Shown piece after piece: positions 35,550 through 50,415 of a DNA stretch of 64,000 nucleotides. Within the stretch, counting starts at the first letter, position 1; every line of letters begins with the position of its first letter. This stretch comes from Pleurotus djamor (Eukaryota; Basidiomycota; Agaricomycetes; Agaricales; Pleurotaceae): the NCBI GenBank assembly GCA_029747585.1, contig JAPEVF010000181.1, positions 1-64,000 on the forward strand, read 5' to 3'. Position numbers and translations under genes: made by a program. The notes under the pieces are model-generated. The model was not told the origin of the DNA and ran no database searches. It worked only from the letters and a program-made list of their open reading frames with translations.

Positions 35550-37543
35550 GGCCATTCTTAACCAAGATGTAAATTAGATTGATTGCATGCCCCTTTCACG
35601 CTTCATGAGTTTTATGATATGATTCACACTCTTATTCAATACCTAGATTGTCGGCTCTTAATTAAATTACTTGGTTTCNCAGCGATGTTCTAAAACGATT
35701 CACGATAAATTTGATATTGCGCATTTGTTATCCNCTACACATGCTGGGGCGTTCGTGAACGAGGCGTTACGGACAATCTGATAAGTTGTACAATCCAACG
35801 TGCGATCAGGTTTGCAGGTTGGTGTGTACACAGCTGAGCTATTCAGCCATGATACGGATTCGGCCTAGGACNGTNAGCNCAGTGAACAATAGCNTNGAAT
35901 GAATCGTCAATTGCGCGAGCTCGTCTACAATATTGGAACTGCGCAGTACACACAGGGAAGGGGCTGCAAACGAGCAAACCACGGCACCCCTAGCGGCTTG
36001 AAACTTATCGCAAGGTAGNCCAGTGAGGTGGAACCGTCATCCAAGTTTCCAGAAACATCATCCTNTGGATTCCCATGATCTGGAGNGAAGGAAACAACGT
36101 TACGATGGGTCCGTGTCTATGGGACTGAGCTGTTACAGGTAGATTGGAACATTGAAATTCTATTCGGCGAGTATACAAATGGTAGATAAGACTACATTCA
36201 ATGCTAATGAAACGGCGGTGGAGCGAGCGAAGCTCTCCAATTGAGTGTCGTCAGTGGGTCCAAGATGGACGCCCTGATATATATATTTAAGACTCGGAGA
36301 TGCGACCTGATATTGCCTCGCCATGGTTTGTAAAGGAAAGCGACAGGGAAATCGGCATCGGAGATAACGTAGCCATTGGTTTGCGGTAGAAGAGACACAA
36401 GAGGGTTGAAATCGAGTACGTTTCGTCGAAACTAAACTCCGGACCCAAGGCTAGGGCTGGATCTGGTCATATGAAAGTGCGGTGAAACTTGACGATGAGG
36501 TATTCGATGTTGAATTCAAGCGTGTCAGAGGGATAAGGCAGCGCTCTACGTCAGTCCGGCCTAAGCGACGATACCAGGTGACCATGTCCGTAGAAGTGGA
36601 TGGAATCCCTTGCTTATAGCGGTGGGATTACATCTATGGACAGCACCGCGTCACGAGACAGACTCGAGGTGAGGCATTTCCAAGGAGCTGTCACTTTTTC
36701 ACAGCGGCTCGACATAGAAAGGGATCAGGAACGGAGACCCAGACGTTTGACATAACGTGTTGAGGGACACCTGAAGGGAAGTACGGGAGAAGGACGTTCC
36801 CTTGAAAAGAGTGGAATGCAGCGATTGTATTGGGAAACCACGAAAAGTGGTTAGACCAAGATGGACCTGAGTTGTTCCATTCCACGCCGGATCTTTCGCG
36901 TTGTACGCGCATGCGACAATCGGTATGAGGCAGAGGAGTGGAAGGAGAAAGTACTACGCACCTAGTTTCCATAGAAGAGACGCTACGGAAGGCGTCTTTG
37001 AGGCTCAGAAGGGTCAAAGATCATCTGTATAGACGAGAAAAGGTCCGATCTCGGGAGCAATCTCTCTTGCGGATTTATGTCATAAAAAGCACTGATAAAT
37101 GAATGCACCAGTTAGCCCGAGTTATTGAAGATAAGAAGATCACAGGTTCACCGATTCACAGAATAAGTCACTGGACAAGAGGAACACATGGAACGCGGTA
37201 CGCGTGTGTGGATTGAGGCGCGCATTGCGCCAACTTGGCTGTAAATGGCCAGTCGACTCCTATTTCGAGTTACAGTCCAGCCTGTGCTGCATGATGTCAA
37301 GCACCATTTAGTGGCACACGACCACAATCCACAACCGTAAAAAAAATCGCAAAGTCGCAGAGTCTACTGAACAAACTTTTTCTCCCTCCAACCACCACCA
37401 CCACGGTCTGAATTCGCTACGTCCGCGTTATCAGACATTTCCACCACATGATAAGCAAGGTCCGAAACACTCATAAACAACTTCTTCGCTCTCACCGCCT
37501 TCACCTTCACTCGCAATCCTCTATCACCACCTCCAGCGCGAAA
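35550..37543. other. 2 kb without a recognised gene
   Basis: The largest empty stretch in the window, with scattered n from 35679 to 36086. A minus-strand open frame (36691-37017, motif GPSWSNHFSWFPNTIAAFH) and a few shorter ones exist but show no domain and no clear introns. The last part, with CCACCACCACCAC near 37395, should be the promoter and leader of the choline kinase gene. Confidence 0.45.
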
Positions 37544-39144
37544 ATGTTAGAATCCTCACCAGTTATCTCGACTACCGCGTCAAAGCCTCCGAGGAGCCCT
37601 TCTTTGAAGCCGGCGGATAGGCGGCTCTCGACTAGTTCAATTGCAAGCATCGCAGATGTTCTCAGCAATGCCGCAGCATCTTCTTCGTCCGTGTTGATTC
37701 CAAGTGAGAGTGTCGAAGTGGTGACGGCAGAGGGATTGCATCATGTTGACATAAGGCTGGAAGCAAGGTGAGCCAGAGCCCATCACACTTTACTCTCAAG
37801 GAAGCTTGTTAGGCAGCGTCATTTTCACATCCGGCAAGCTGACCAACAGACGGCCATGAGCATGGTCTGGTTCACCCACATCTATGTTTTCTGAAGCTAA
37901 CTCACACTCTTCTTTTCTTATTTAGACGATACAAGTCCAGCCCTTTTGCCGCGGACCTGCTTCGAATTCTCCGTGCACACCAGGTTCCGTCCTGGACAAA
38001 CCCGGAAATTGTAGCAGAGAACATTCACATACGCAAGGTTTCTGGCTCTATGACCAACGCCGTCTTCTTCGTGTCGTGCCCGTCCGTGGCTCGCACTCGA
38101 GTGGCCTTACTGCGCATCTACGGACCTTCTTCAGGCTCCCTTATCTCTCGCCCCAAGGAGCTCCAAACACTCCATATACTTTCATCCCGCTATCATTTTG
38201 GGCCTCGCGTCTATGGAACCTTCGAGAACGGACGTGTAGAGGAATACTTTGAATCCACGAACCTTACGGCACAAGATTTGCGTGACCCAACTGTTAGTGG
38301 GTGGATTGCAGCGCGTATGGCTGAACTCCACTCTGTCGACATCGAACTTGTGGAGGGGACTTCACGCTCTAATCGAGGCGAGGGCAAGGGCTGGGAGATT
38401 GGTGTGAAACGCAACGTTCGATCGTGGCTGGGTCCCGTAGAAGAGGTTATGTCATTGCCTGCTCTACCCGACGTCATAAGATCCACTCTCGATATCCCTC
38501 GCTTCAAGTTGGAATGGCAACAGTACCTTCAATGGCTGTCTGTCGTAGATGATATCAATGGCGGTAGCCGAAGAGTCTTTGCCCACAACGACGCACAATA
38601 CGGTAACCTCTTAAGGTTGGCGAAGCCCAAAGATGGAATTCCCCCTCATCGGCAGGTGAGCTATTTTAGCCCTCCGCATTTGTCTTCTTGATGCTAACAT
38701 CTTCTCATTTGTTCGCAGATCATTGTTGTTGATTTCGAGTACGCTTCCCCGAACCCAGCCTCTGTCGACATCGCGAACCATTTCCAAGAGTGGACCGCCG
38801 ACTACTCTTCAACAACTCCCCATCTCCTTCATCCTTCTAAGTACCCCTCATATGAAGAGCGTCGCAACTTCTACATGTCTTATCTCCAACATTCCACGCT
38901 GATTGGTCATCCTTTGATACTGCCACCTAGTCCTGACCTTGAGAAGGAGGTCTCTCGCTTGGATCACCAAGTTAGAGCGTGGAGCCCTTCTACTCATGGC
39001 ATGTGGGCTTTATGGGGGATTGTACAAGCTAAGGAAGACGTCGAGAATGACGTTAAGCAACCCGAGTTCAATTACCTAGCGTATGCTATGTGTAGAATGG
39101 CTAGCTTCCGCAAGGAGCTGAAGGAACTCGGCATCACGGTCTAA
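37544..39144 (+). CDS. Choline/ethanolamine kinase
   Basis: ATG 37544 (MLESSPVISTTASK); an in-frame upstream ATG at 37448 is possible but adds a basic leader. Introns at about 37769-37924 and 38656-38719. The Ser-rich N-terminus precedes the kinase fold: RKVSGSMTNAVFFV (nucleotide loop), RVALLRIYGPSSG, FGPRVYGTFENGRVEEY, then the Brenner phosphotransferase motif VFAHNDAQYGNLL, and after the second intron IIVVDFEYASPNPASVDIA, the choline kinase motif with its metal-binding Asp. It ends ELKELGITV. The enzyme phosphorylates choline or ethanolamine with ATP, the first step of the CDP-choline (Kennedy) route to membrane phospholipids. Length of about 460 residues is normal. Choline versus ethanolamine preference cannot be told. 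Confidence 0.93.
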
Positions 39145-39758
39145 GGTTGTTGTTGCATACTCACTCTANGGTTATATTTTTTATTCAGTATATGTTTTCC
39201 CTTGGTACTGCTCATGTTTTCATTTGTCAATGATGAGGATACTTCTGGTTGTTACTTGAATGCATTTGTTTGAGAATTGAGGCGTGTGTATATTGGGAGA
39301 CTACCAAGGTCTGACTATGCAATGTACAAGAACTATATTGAGCGAGATCAATAAAAACATGTGCGGGTGGTGTGCGAGATGCGATGTAGGCAATCAAACG
39401 AGAAGACCTAGTAGTAGCGGTAGAGGTAAAAACGATGTGCTGATGAGCGAGGAAAGCATATGAGGAAAGCCGTCAGGCGGTCAGTTTGTTTGGGGCGTTA
39501 TCGGGCAGTTTACTGGGTTGGGGGAAGAATTTGTAGGGAAAACTACATAGCAAGGAAGGGAGGGTGAGCAAAGTGGACTAGCCAAAGAAGAAGTGAGTAA
39601 ATGGAATAAGTTGATGATGCAAAAAGTAATAACGAAATGCGTAACAAGTGAGAACACAAGAGAAACAAGAATACATTTTGTCCGGGTCGAGAATGGGTCA
39701 ATAAATCAAGGTCAATCGTTTGCGACCTCCGTGCAGTATTAGCGGAGGATGAGGGGGT
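39145..39758. other. Convergent 3' region
   Basis: Between the stop of choline kinase and the stop of the CCCH gene. AT- and GA-rich, probably two 3' untranslated regions. One n at 39169. No gene seen. Confidence 0.55.
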
Positions 39759-42214
39759 CTAAGCCCAAGCCTTTTCGTTGAGACGCGAAGAACCCACAGC
39801 AAGGTCGGATGAGGACCAAACTCCCCAGTTGCCGGCACTTCCTGCGCGAACATGGCCACCAATACGGCCGTTGCTGGTGGGTGGTTCAACTGCAGAAGCA
39901 AGCGGATAGGAAGTAGATGACGTAGGAGGAGATGGGCTGAAATTGATGTCAATTTCGCTACCGTTCAGAGAACGCCGAACGTTCGAGTTGGTCGATGTGC
40001 TTTTAGCACCCGCTCGAAGCTGCTACGCGTGACCGTTATCAGACGATTATGTATTTCTCCGAACGTATCGCAACACTTACTTGAGAGTAGCCCACTATCT
40101 CTAGCCTTGAGGCAAGATTGTGTCGTCCAAGATCAGGACCAGCAGTCACGGGAGCAGGGCTCTTGCTGCCAGAACGATCGCCAGTGGGTAAGAGGATACC
40201 GTTGCTGGCAAACGTGGGATAGGCAGATTTGTTCTGCTTGGAAATAGACGGTCCGTCTAGTGCACTCGTGTCAACCCGTAGAGAACCAGTGGGCGGGCGA
40301 GTGTATGGGAAGCCATTGGAAGAGCTAGAGTCCACAGGAGTAGTAGCGCTGATGGTATCTTGGTTGCGCTTGAGACGGGCAAGGATGGAGACGGAGCCAT
40401 CATTGAGGTCGCTACTAGTGCTTCCGGCACGAACACGAGTATCGGGGCGAGTCGGCTGTTGAGCGGGATCGACAATGGGAGTACCGCCCGCGGCTCCAGC
40501 TTGGTTACTAGGAACTTCCGTATGAATGAAGCAGCATCGTTTTCCATAAGGGCATGATCCAGACACCCAGAAAGTCTACAAATGGTTAATTTGAGCGAAA
40601 GGCACTCCAGAGTGAGGAAACAGGTACATACACGACATATCTCGGTCTTGTACTAAGACACGCAAGAAATAGAACGTCAGCATAAGTGTCATCTAACAGG
40701 CAAGAGAAACTAGTTACCTTGGGGTGTCGTGAGACTGACCGAATCTCTTCTTCTCCATGCGCGAACTGACACTTGATCCCATATCGGCAGGTACCCTTCT
40801 CCTCCCAGCTGCGACAGGGCTCAGTCTTGTATAACCCCAATTTCCTGTTATTAGCGCTTGGGCCACCAGGGCCGTTACTCGAGGTGGTGGGACTAGGGAT
40901 GGGATGCTCCACATTGATGTTCGACGGAGGAACAACAGCGTACTGTCCAGGATATTGCGATTGTAAACGAGCAGCAACTAGAGCTTGTGCAGCGGCGAGG
41001 TCGTTACGAGGGTACGAATCTTGAGCACCGTAGAATTGATTGGGGTACATTGCCATCGCCGCTTGGGGCGGAGGGCCCATGGCCGCTTGGAAGGGAAATC
41101 CTTGCATACTGCCATTCAGAGCGGCGAGTACGGCTGCATCTCTGATAGCAGAAGGATCGGAAGCCGAATGGTGATGCGTCGCCCTAAAGACATTATGTTG
41201 AGCCTGCACACGGCTGACGGCCGGGTGAGCTTCGTGCGGAGGCATCATCATATCGTACAATTGCTGTGCATTACCAAGGGAGAGGTGAGCTGTATGGGAA
41301 GGGAAAGACGGACTCTGCATGAGTCCTTGCTGAGGATAACTGCGAGGGGCTTGACGGTAAGGGAGAGTCGTAGGACGACCTGGGGCATAGCCTGCTGGGG
41401 CGGGCGCGCCCATAAGAGAGGGCTGAATGGGATTGTAGTTCCTTTGCTGAAGTGCGTAATCAATTTGGAGATCCTCGCGAGAGGAAGCATAGTTCTCTTG
41501 CGCCAATTGGTAATCAAATGGGGGCTGTAATGGCTGGGGCCGATGGATAGTTGGATTATTGTTGACGAGCGTGGGGTAAGGCAACTGCTCAGATGGATAT
41601 TGTTTCTCTGCGGCGCCTGACGACCATTGCTGGTTGAGTTCATCTGACTCACCAGCTTGTTGCAAGCGACGCAAGTCGGCCGTAGACAGGCCACCACTAA
41701 ACGAGTGAGGTCGCTCCCTAGCTTCGCCCGACTTGTTAGAGGCGTGAGTAGCCGCCAAGAGAGTATGCCCTATGGCCGATTCGTGGGAACTCGAGACAGT
41801 GGAATCGGTCGATGAACCACGAGAATGGGATATGATTTGATGATCAGAAGGATGGGGGGAGGAGTCAACACTGGGATTAGAGGACGTCTCTAGCGGACTG
41901 GAATCACTGAGCGAGACAACAGTGGCCGACGCCATCGTTGACTTCGGCGGGGTTGAGATTTGACCGTGAACGTGATCCTCCGCACCACCGGCGTCTCCGA
42001 TGCTGAGCTTGACGAGGTTCTCGGCGATATCCCAGCCTGCATCTGGGTCGACAAACTGACCATTTCCATTAGAAAGCCAACGGGAAGGGGGAGCAGACTG
42101 CATGGAAGCCTCGCTATCTGGGCGGGTGGGGTAACTGCGCTTCTGAAGGGCAGCGGGTGTCGTCCTGCGTGACGCAGACGATTGGATGGGCGTCGTTTCG
42201 TTCTGAAGCCTCAT
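39759..42214 (-). CDS. Tandem CCCH zinc-finger RNA-binding protein (TIS11/TTP type)
   Basis: ATG 42214 ([13 protein letters not shown]) to TAG 39759. A first exon of about 500 residues is Ser/Pro/Gln-rich and disordered, ending in finger 1, a C-x8-C-x5-C-x3-H unit ([15 protein letters not shown]...CQFAH). After HPK comes a 21-base microexon (40632-40652) encoding YKTEICR, then finger 2 ([16 protein letters not shown]). The C-terminal tail is disordered. Two fingers about 18 residues apart with a YKTE lead-in are the tristetraprolin/Cth signature, which binds AU-rich elements in mRNA 3' ends and recruits deadenylases. The frame stays open upstream of the ATG (PQNWK), so a spliced N-terminal extension is possible. 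A long 5' leader reaches toward 43.1 kb. Confidence 0.88.
40632..40652 (-). other. 21-base microexon carrying the first Cys of CCCH finger 2
   Basis: On the minus strand the exon lies between acceptor GTGTCTTAG and donor GTATGT. It encodes YKTEICR, phase 0 at both sides. Skipping it would delete seven residues without a frameshift and remove the lead-in and first zinc ligand of finger 2. Confidence 0.85.
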
Positions 42215-43922
42215 TTTCCAGTTCTGAGGTGAATAGTGGGTGGGGTCTGAGAAAGCACGACTGAGTCTGACAGACGGGTTGAACGCACCTCTAGTCCGTC
42301 TGTATTAATATTAGGTAGTTCTTGTTGGGACCAAAGTCTTGAATCGGTGTTGTGTTTTCTCTGCTTCTGTAAGGTGGGGGTAGATTCGTCTGAGGATGGA
42401 AAGATGTTGTTGGTCGTTGGTAGAGATTTCGTGACGATGTCGTACATTTAAACCTGTATGCCTCATGTTATGAGATGGGCTGCAACGAGGAAGACTGGTG
42501 GTGTGAGGACACGTACCAAGAAAGAGATTATCGGGTTGTCAATCCTGTTGATAGATAGGCTTAGACAACGTTGATGATGAAGAGCCCGGGAGATTCGACG
42601 AGACGTTGTTGGGGCGTCGAAAGTCGGATTGGCTCGATGGGTGAGTATAAAAAGACGTGAAGGGGTCGTGAATATTATGACTGAGTCAGACAGAAATGGG
42701 GAAGTCTGAGGATGATGTTTAGAAAGAAGGAAAGAAGAGGGCGAGGCGAAGGGGAGGCACACACTCTTGAAGGTTTTTGATCTCCAGACAACGTGCCCTT
42801 CTCGCGGCCTTTTTCTCCAAATAATAATTAAATTCTGGGCGTCTACTAGAATGCCCTTGCAACCGATACTTAGCCCGTTTGCTTGGGAAACCGCTCGTGT
42901 CAAAGCCTCTCGTATTAGAGTACGAGGAGGAGAAGGGAGAGGAGATGGTGATGGTACGGAAGAAAGAGAGGGAGAGAAGAGCGTCGACGATGGACACAAA
43001 TATTATGACCTTCCGTTTATGGAAACAGACCATCAAGGGCGGATAATCAAAACGTGAAGAATTCCGTGCTTCAAAGTAAAACGCTAGGACAGCCTTCCTA
43101 CTGGCTTGATATTCCTGACACACGGATGCAAACTTGCTCCCCTTCCCACTTGCAACAACGAACGACCATCCTCACACTTTGCATTTTGCTTCCGTCTCCC
43201 GAGTCCGCCTTAGTCAGGCCAGGGTTGTCCCAAGAAGCCCGAGTCTTTTTGCCTGTCTGAAATATTTGCCTCGTGTCTTGGTGCAGGCCCTTTAGCGATA
43301 TCTCGACATATCATCTCGACAGTCCTCCATGCGTCCCACAAGGGATCCAGACCCCGCGATCCCCATCGTCTTCTCCCCACAACGCCGTCATTTTCCTTAT
43401 TTAGCAGCCAAATTGCCAAATCAACTACCGTGAGAACGCCAAATCCGACCTCGAAATCTACCGCCAGAATCTGAGGACATGACTGCTGAAGACAATTCGC
43501 GTCTGCTTTCTACCGGCCACAGTGCAAAGTATAATCGTGACCATTATCAAAGTCACATACCTCGAGCCCCTTGTAGCCTTCCTCATGTTTTAATTTGTGC
43601 CTTCCATTGTTCCGATAGATTGTCAGTGCCACATGTCTTTGCCTCATTTTGTGTCTGGCCATGGTCACCCATCGATGACACGACCGCATTCCACCTACTC
43701 ATTGCAGAGAATCCACATCAGAACCCAAATACCTCGAAATCAGGAGACCTTTGCACAATGGCGATTCCATTCGTCATTGTCGTCGATAACCTACACGTTA
43801 CTGTCCCTTGCAACACGTGTGTCAAGCACACATATCGGATTACATACCCCCCGAGCGAAAGAGCTAAAGTGAACTAATCAGCAACGACTAGATACTGTTA
43901 CTCGATCAGTGAACTTGCATTT
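42215..43922. other. CCCH gene leader and intergenic sequence
   Basis: 1.7 kb between the CCCH start and the stop of the SGT1/ecdysoneless gene (both minus). The first part probably holds a long, perhaps spliced, 5' leader: minus-strand frames starting MYDIVTKSLPTTNN (42447) could be an upstream open frame or an extra exon, with a donor GAG/GTGCGT and acceptor CTCAG near 42245-42290. A plus-strand frame at 43479-43877 shows no domain. No other gene is supported. Confidence 0.4.
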
Positions 43923-47057
<3,135 letters not shown>

Positions 47058-47132
47058 CGCGGTGATAGTTGGCGAGAGGAACCCCTAATCTCGGGGCGCT
47101 TCGATGCTCAACGCGTCCTTACCTGGTTTTCC

Positions 47133-47699
47133 ATGGCCACATCAACGAAAGAACGGAATCTAATAGCAGTCATTGGCGATGAGGTAATTTCTTCCTCTCG
47201 GAATGCGGTGTACAACGCTGAAATATCTTACATCGTAGGACTCGATCACTGGCCTCCTTCTCGCTGGTGTTGGCCATATAAACGAACACCAGAAGAAGAA
47301 TTTCCTCATTGTCGATGCCAGTACGTGCATTCTCTCTGCATATATTCGTCGATCTGAACTGTCGTTCCAGAGACTCAAGTCTCTACTATTGAAGCCGCGT
47401 TCCAAGAATTCACGGAGCGCAAAGACATCGCCATCCTCCTCATCAACCAACATGTACGCCTCCAGTCTTTTCAGGCGGACTTACATTCTGACATATGCTA
47501 TCTTAGGTCGCAGAAAAGATCAGGCCCACTGTCGACAAGTATCAACAAGCCTTTCCCGCATTGTTAGAAATACCCTCGAAGGATCATCCTTACGGTAAGT
47601 ACTTGTTATGGTACATACCACCGTCTGACATTTAGCATTCCTTCAGATCCGTCAAAAGACTCGGTGTTGAAGCGTGTTCAGAAATTATTCGGTGATTAG
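47133..47699 (+). CDS. VMA7: V-type proton ATPase subunit F
   Basis: ATG 47133 ([17 protein letters not shown]). Introns after GDE (GTAATT...CGTAG), after FLIVD, after LLINQH and after DHPY join [63 protein letters not shown] and [17 protein letters not shown] into about 119 residues, the usual length of subunit F. The [16 protein letters not shown] start and the ALLEIPSK element are diagnostic. Subunit F sits in the central rotor stalk of V1, with subunit D, and couples ATP hydrolysis to proton pumping in vacuole and endosome membranes. It shares a 75-base promoter gap with the SGT1/ecdysoneless gene and converges on TIM21. Confidence 0.94.
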
Positions 47700-47879
47700 T
47701 GCGGGGTCAACTACCCGTCAAGGATTGAATAGCATCCTTGTGTCGATGTATGATATCGTTTACGAATAATCGAATAATATAATTGACGAGTGTGTCCCGC
47801 TATTTTACGATACATTATGGTGCGCTACGCTGAATCCCAACGAATGACAGGCTCGTCCTTCCGAACACCAGGGTGACGC

Positions 47880-49141
47880 TCAACGAACACTCGCGCTGAG
47901 TCCCGAGAATGAGAATCTTAGGGAATAAGGATGAGCAACAAGATCACTGAGAGAATGGACAATGCACGTACTAGGGACATCGATCAAAAGGTATCGGAAG
48001 ACAAAGTAGCCATCATTATTCTGTATTTAGAGTTGAGTGAAGGTCGACCAACAGAGCAACGAGTACCTACTCGAACCAAGTCTGCATGCACCTCCCCTTC
48101 AGTCCATATTCGGCCCGCAGGTTCTAGGGTCAACGACTCCGACAACGTCGATTTCGAGCCTTTCAGAGACGAAAACATGCCGGCGAAACCCCAAGAACTC
48201 GATTGCTGGTTCTGGTTCTGATCCTGACTGATTGACGATGTAGACGAGGTGGGTATTGGCGGAGGGGGCATTGGCGAGCCACTCAGGTATCTGAAGACGC
48301 TTTTTGACCGGTCCCAGATATCTGCGCTGGTATTCTTTACCCATGCAATGCCATCATCTGCTGTCATTTTCGAAAATGACTCGAGACATTCCTGGCCCCA
48401 CGATGAGATTGATTCAAAATAGGTTTCATCAGATGGTGTAGTCGAGGCTGTTGGCTTTCCCTGGATGTAAAAGTGCATGATCATGTGCTCACGGCCTGTT
48501 GAGTCAACCATTATCTGAGCCGCGACATGTCGATTCCGGTGACGAGGTCGTACAGAAGAAGGGGAACTGTTGTGGAAGGTGTAAGGAGCATTGAAGTATT
48601 TGGCGACCTGAAAACCCCGTCAGGTTATATAACGATTGACAGAGGAATTGAGTGACCTGAGGGGACGACTGGATGCGTTCGCATGCATCACCGTAGAGGA
48701 CCGTAGGCGAGTTTTTAGAGAATAGTTCGGTTGTTAGCGAGTATACAAGGAGAGCTGATAGTCCCGCGCCAAGTAAGATCACCGTCAAGTTGGTCGTACG
48801 AGCACCCGTCCGTAAGACTGGAAGAAACGGCTGAGTAAACAGGTTGAACCGAAGACCGAGAACACACCTTTGCCTCCAGCACTGAGCTCAGACCATTTCT
48901 TCGCCGGCTGTCCACGGTTTGAGGAAACTCCCAACTGGAAAGGTCCAACAGAATCGTTCCTCGACGTTGGTCGTGTTCCTCGAGTGTCAAGGGTTTGGGA
49001 AAGCGGAGGCACGGAAAAGGCGGCCGAGTCACGGTGACTGGCAAATCCTCTTACGGTCCACGACTTGGCCAACCAGCTGCCCGTCGTGAAGACACTGGAT
49101 CTCCCAGCATGTGGGTATGAATGTAAAAGCGAGATGCTCAT
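47880..49141 (-). CDS. TIM21: Mitochondrial inner membrane translocase subunit Tim21
   Basis: ATG 49141 (MSISLLHSYPHAGRSS) begins an Arg/Ser-rich mitochondrial presequence. An exon of about 90 residues (WSELSAGGK end) is spliced to TGARTTNLTVILLGAGLSA, the single membrane helix. Then SKNSPTVLYGDACERIQ, AKYFNAPYTFHNSSP, RPRHRNRHVAAQIMVDS and GREHMIMHFYIQG give the conserved intermembrane-space domain. A last intron (GTAGGT...AATACAG) joins DLVR to NNDGYFVFRYLLIDVP, with TGA at 47880. Tim21 links the TOM and TIM23 complexes and helps sort precursors laterally. The FRYLLIDVP end matches the family. A Ser/Pro/Gln-rich insert (SSTSSISQDQNQNQ) lies between core strands and is unusual. About 300 residues. 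Confidence 0.92.
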
Positions 49142-49377
49142 CGTCTGGTGAGAAAGCGACTCTTCCTCCGGGACCAAAACAAACACCAATTTAGCTCGGA
49201 CCAAACAAGAGACAATAACGCGCGACGCGGGGTAATAATGACAGGTACAAAAGTACACCATGCTGAGTTACTTGTACTTCATTATGAGCTGGATAGTATG
49301 TACACAGATAGGAAAGAAACAAGAAATACAGCGGAGGAACCGCGACACAAAAAACTCCTAAAACTCTTCAGGACCTC

Positions 49378-49967
<590 letters not shown>

Positions 49968-50415
49968 GGATGCAAAAGTAGAAGATGATCAAACTGGCGG
50001 TTGTGTAGCGGCCGGGATTTGATAAGTGGTCGACGATAGTGGTGGTTTGAAAGTAAGGAGAGTTAGGTCATGGCACCCGCGTTCGCTCAATTTATGTATT
50101 TCAGGATTCAAACTCCGCAACGCGTCTTTGTTGATCGCGAGTGCTAAGCACGTGACTTGATAAAACGCGGGACTCGAGCCCGCGTTTGGCCCGCGTCCTT
50201 CAAAACCCGGAACAATGCAGGTCTAAGGCGAAGAAGATACATCATTATAGATACTTGTGTCGTATGCAGAAGCGAACCCCGCACTCAACGATATGCCTAC
50301 ACATACTCCCCTGAGTTTCCCTGACAATACGACGATCGTCACCCCATTGCCGACTATCGAGTGCGCAAAAGATGAATATCCTTCAGCCTAAAATATCACA
50401 GCCTAACGAGAACAC
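49968..50415. other. Histone H3 promoter region
   Basis: About 450 bases upstream of the H3 start and downstream of the dioxygenase gene (both minus). It holds a 9-bp perfect inverted repeat at 50163-50187 and a second CCCGCG motif just beside it. No gene seen. Confidence 0.45.
50163..50187. repeat. 9-bp inverted repeat (AAACGCGGG / CCCGCGTTT)
   Basis: Arms at 50163-50171 and 50179-50187, spacer of 7 bases containing CTCGAG. It lies about 200 bases upstream of the H3 start codon and could be a protein-binding site or an RNA hairpin in the H3 leader. The function is not known from sequence. Confidence 0.6.

Noticed and set aside
43479..43877. Plus-strand 132-codon frame
   Set aside because: No domain, irregular composition, and placed between the minus-strand leader of the CCCH gene and the 3' end of another minus gene; likely noncoding.
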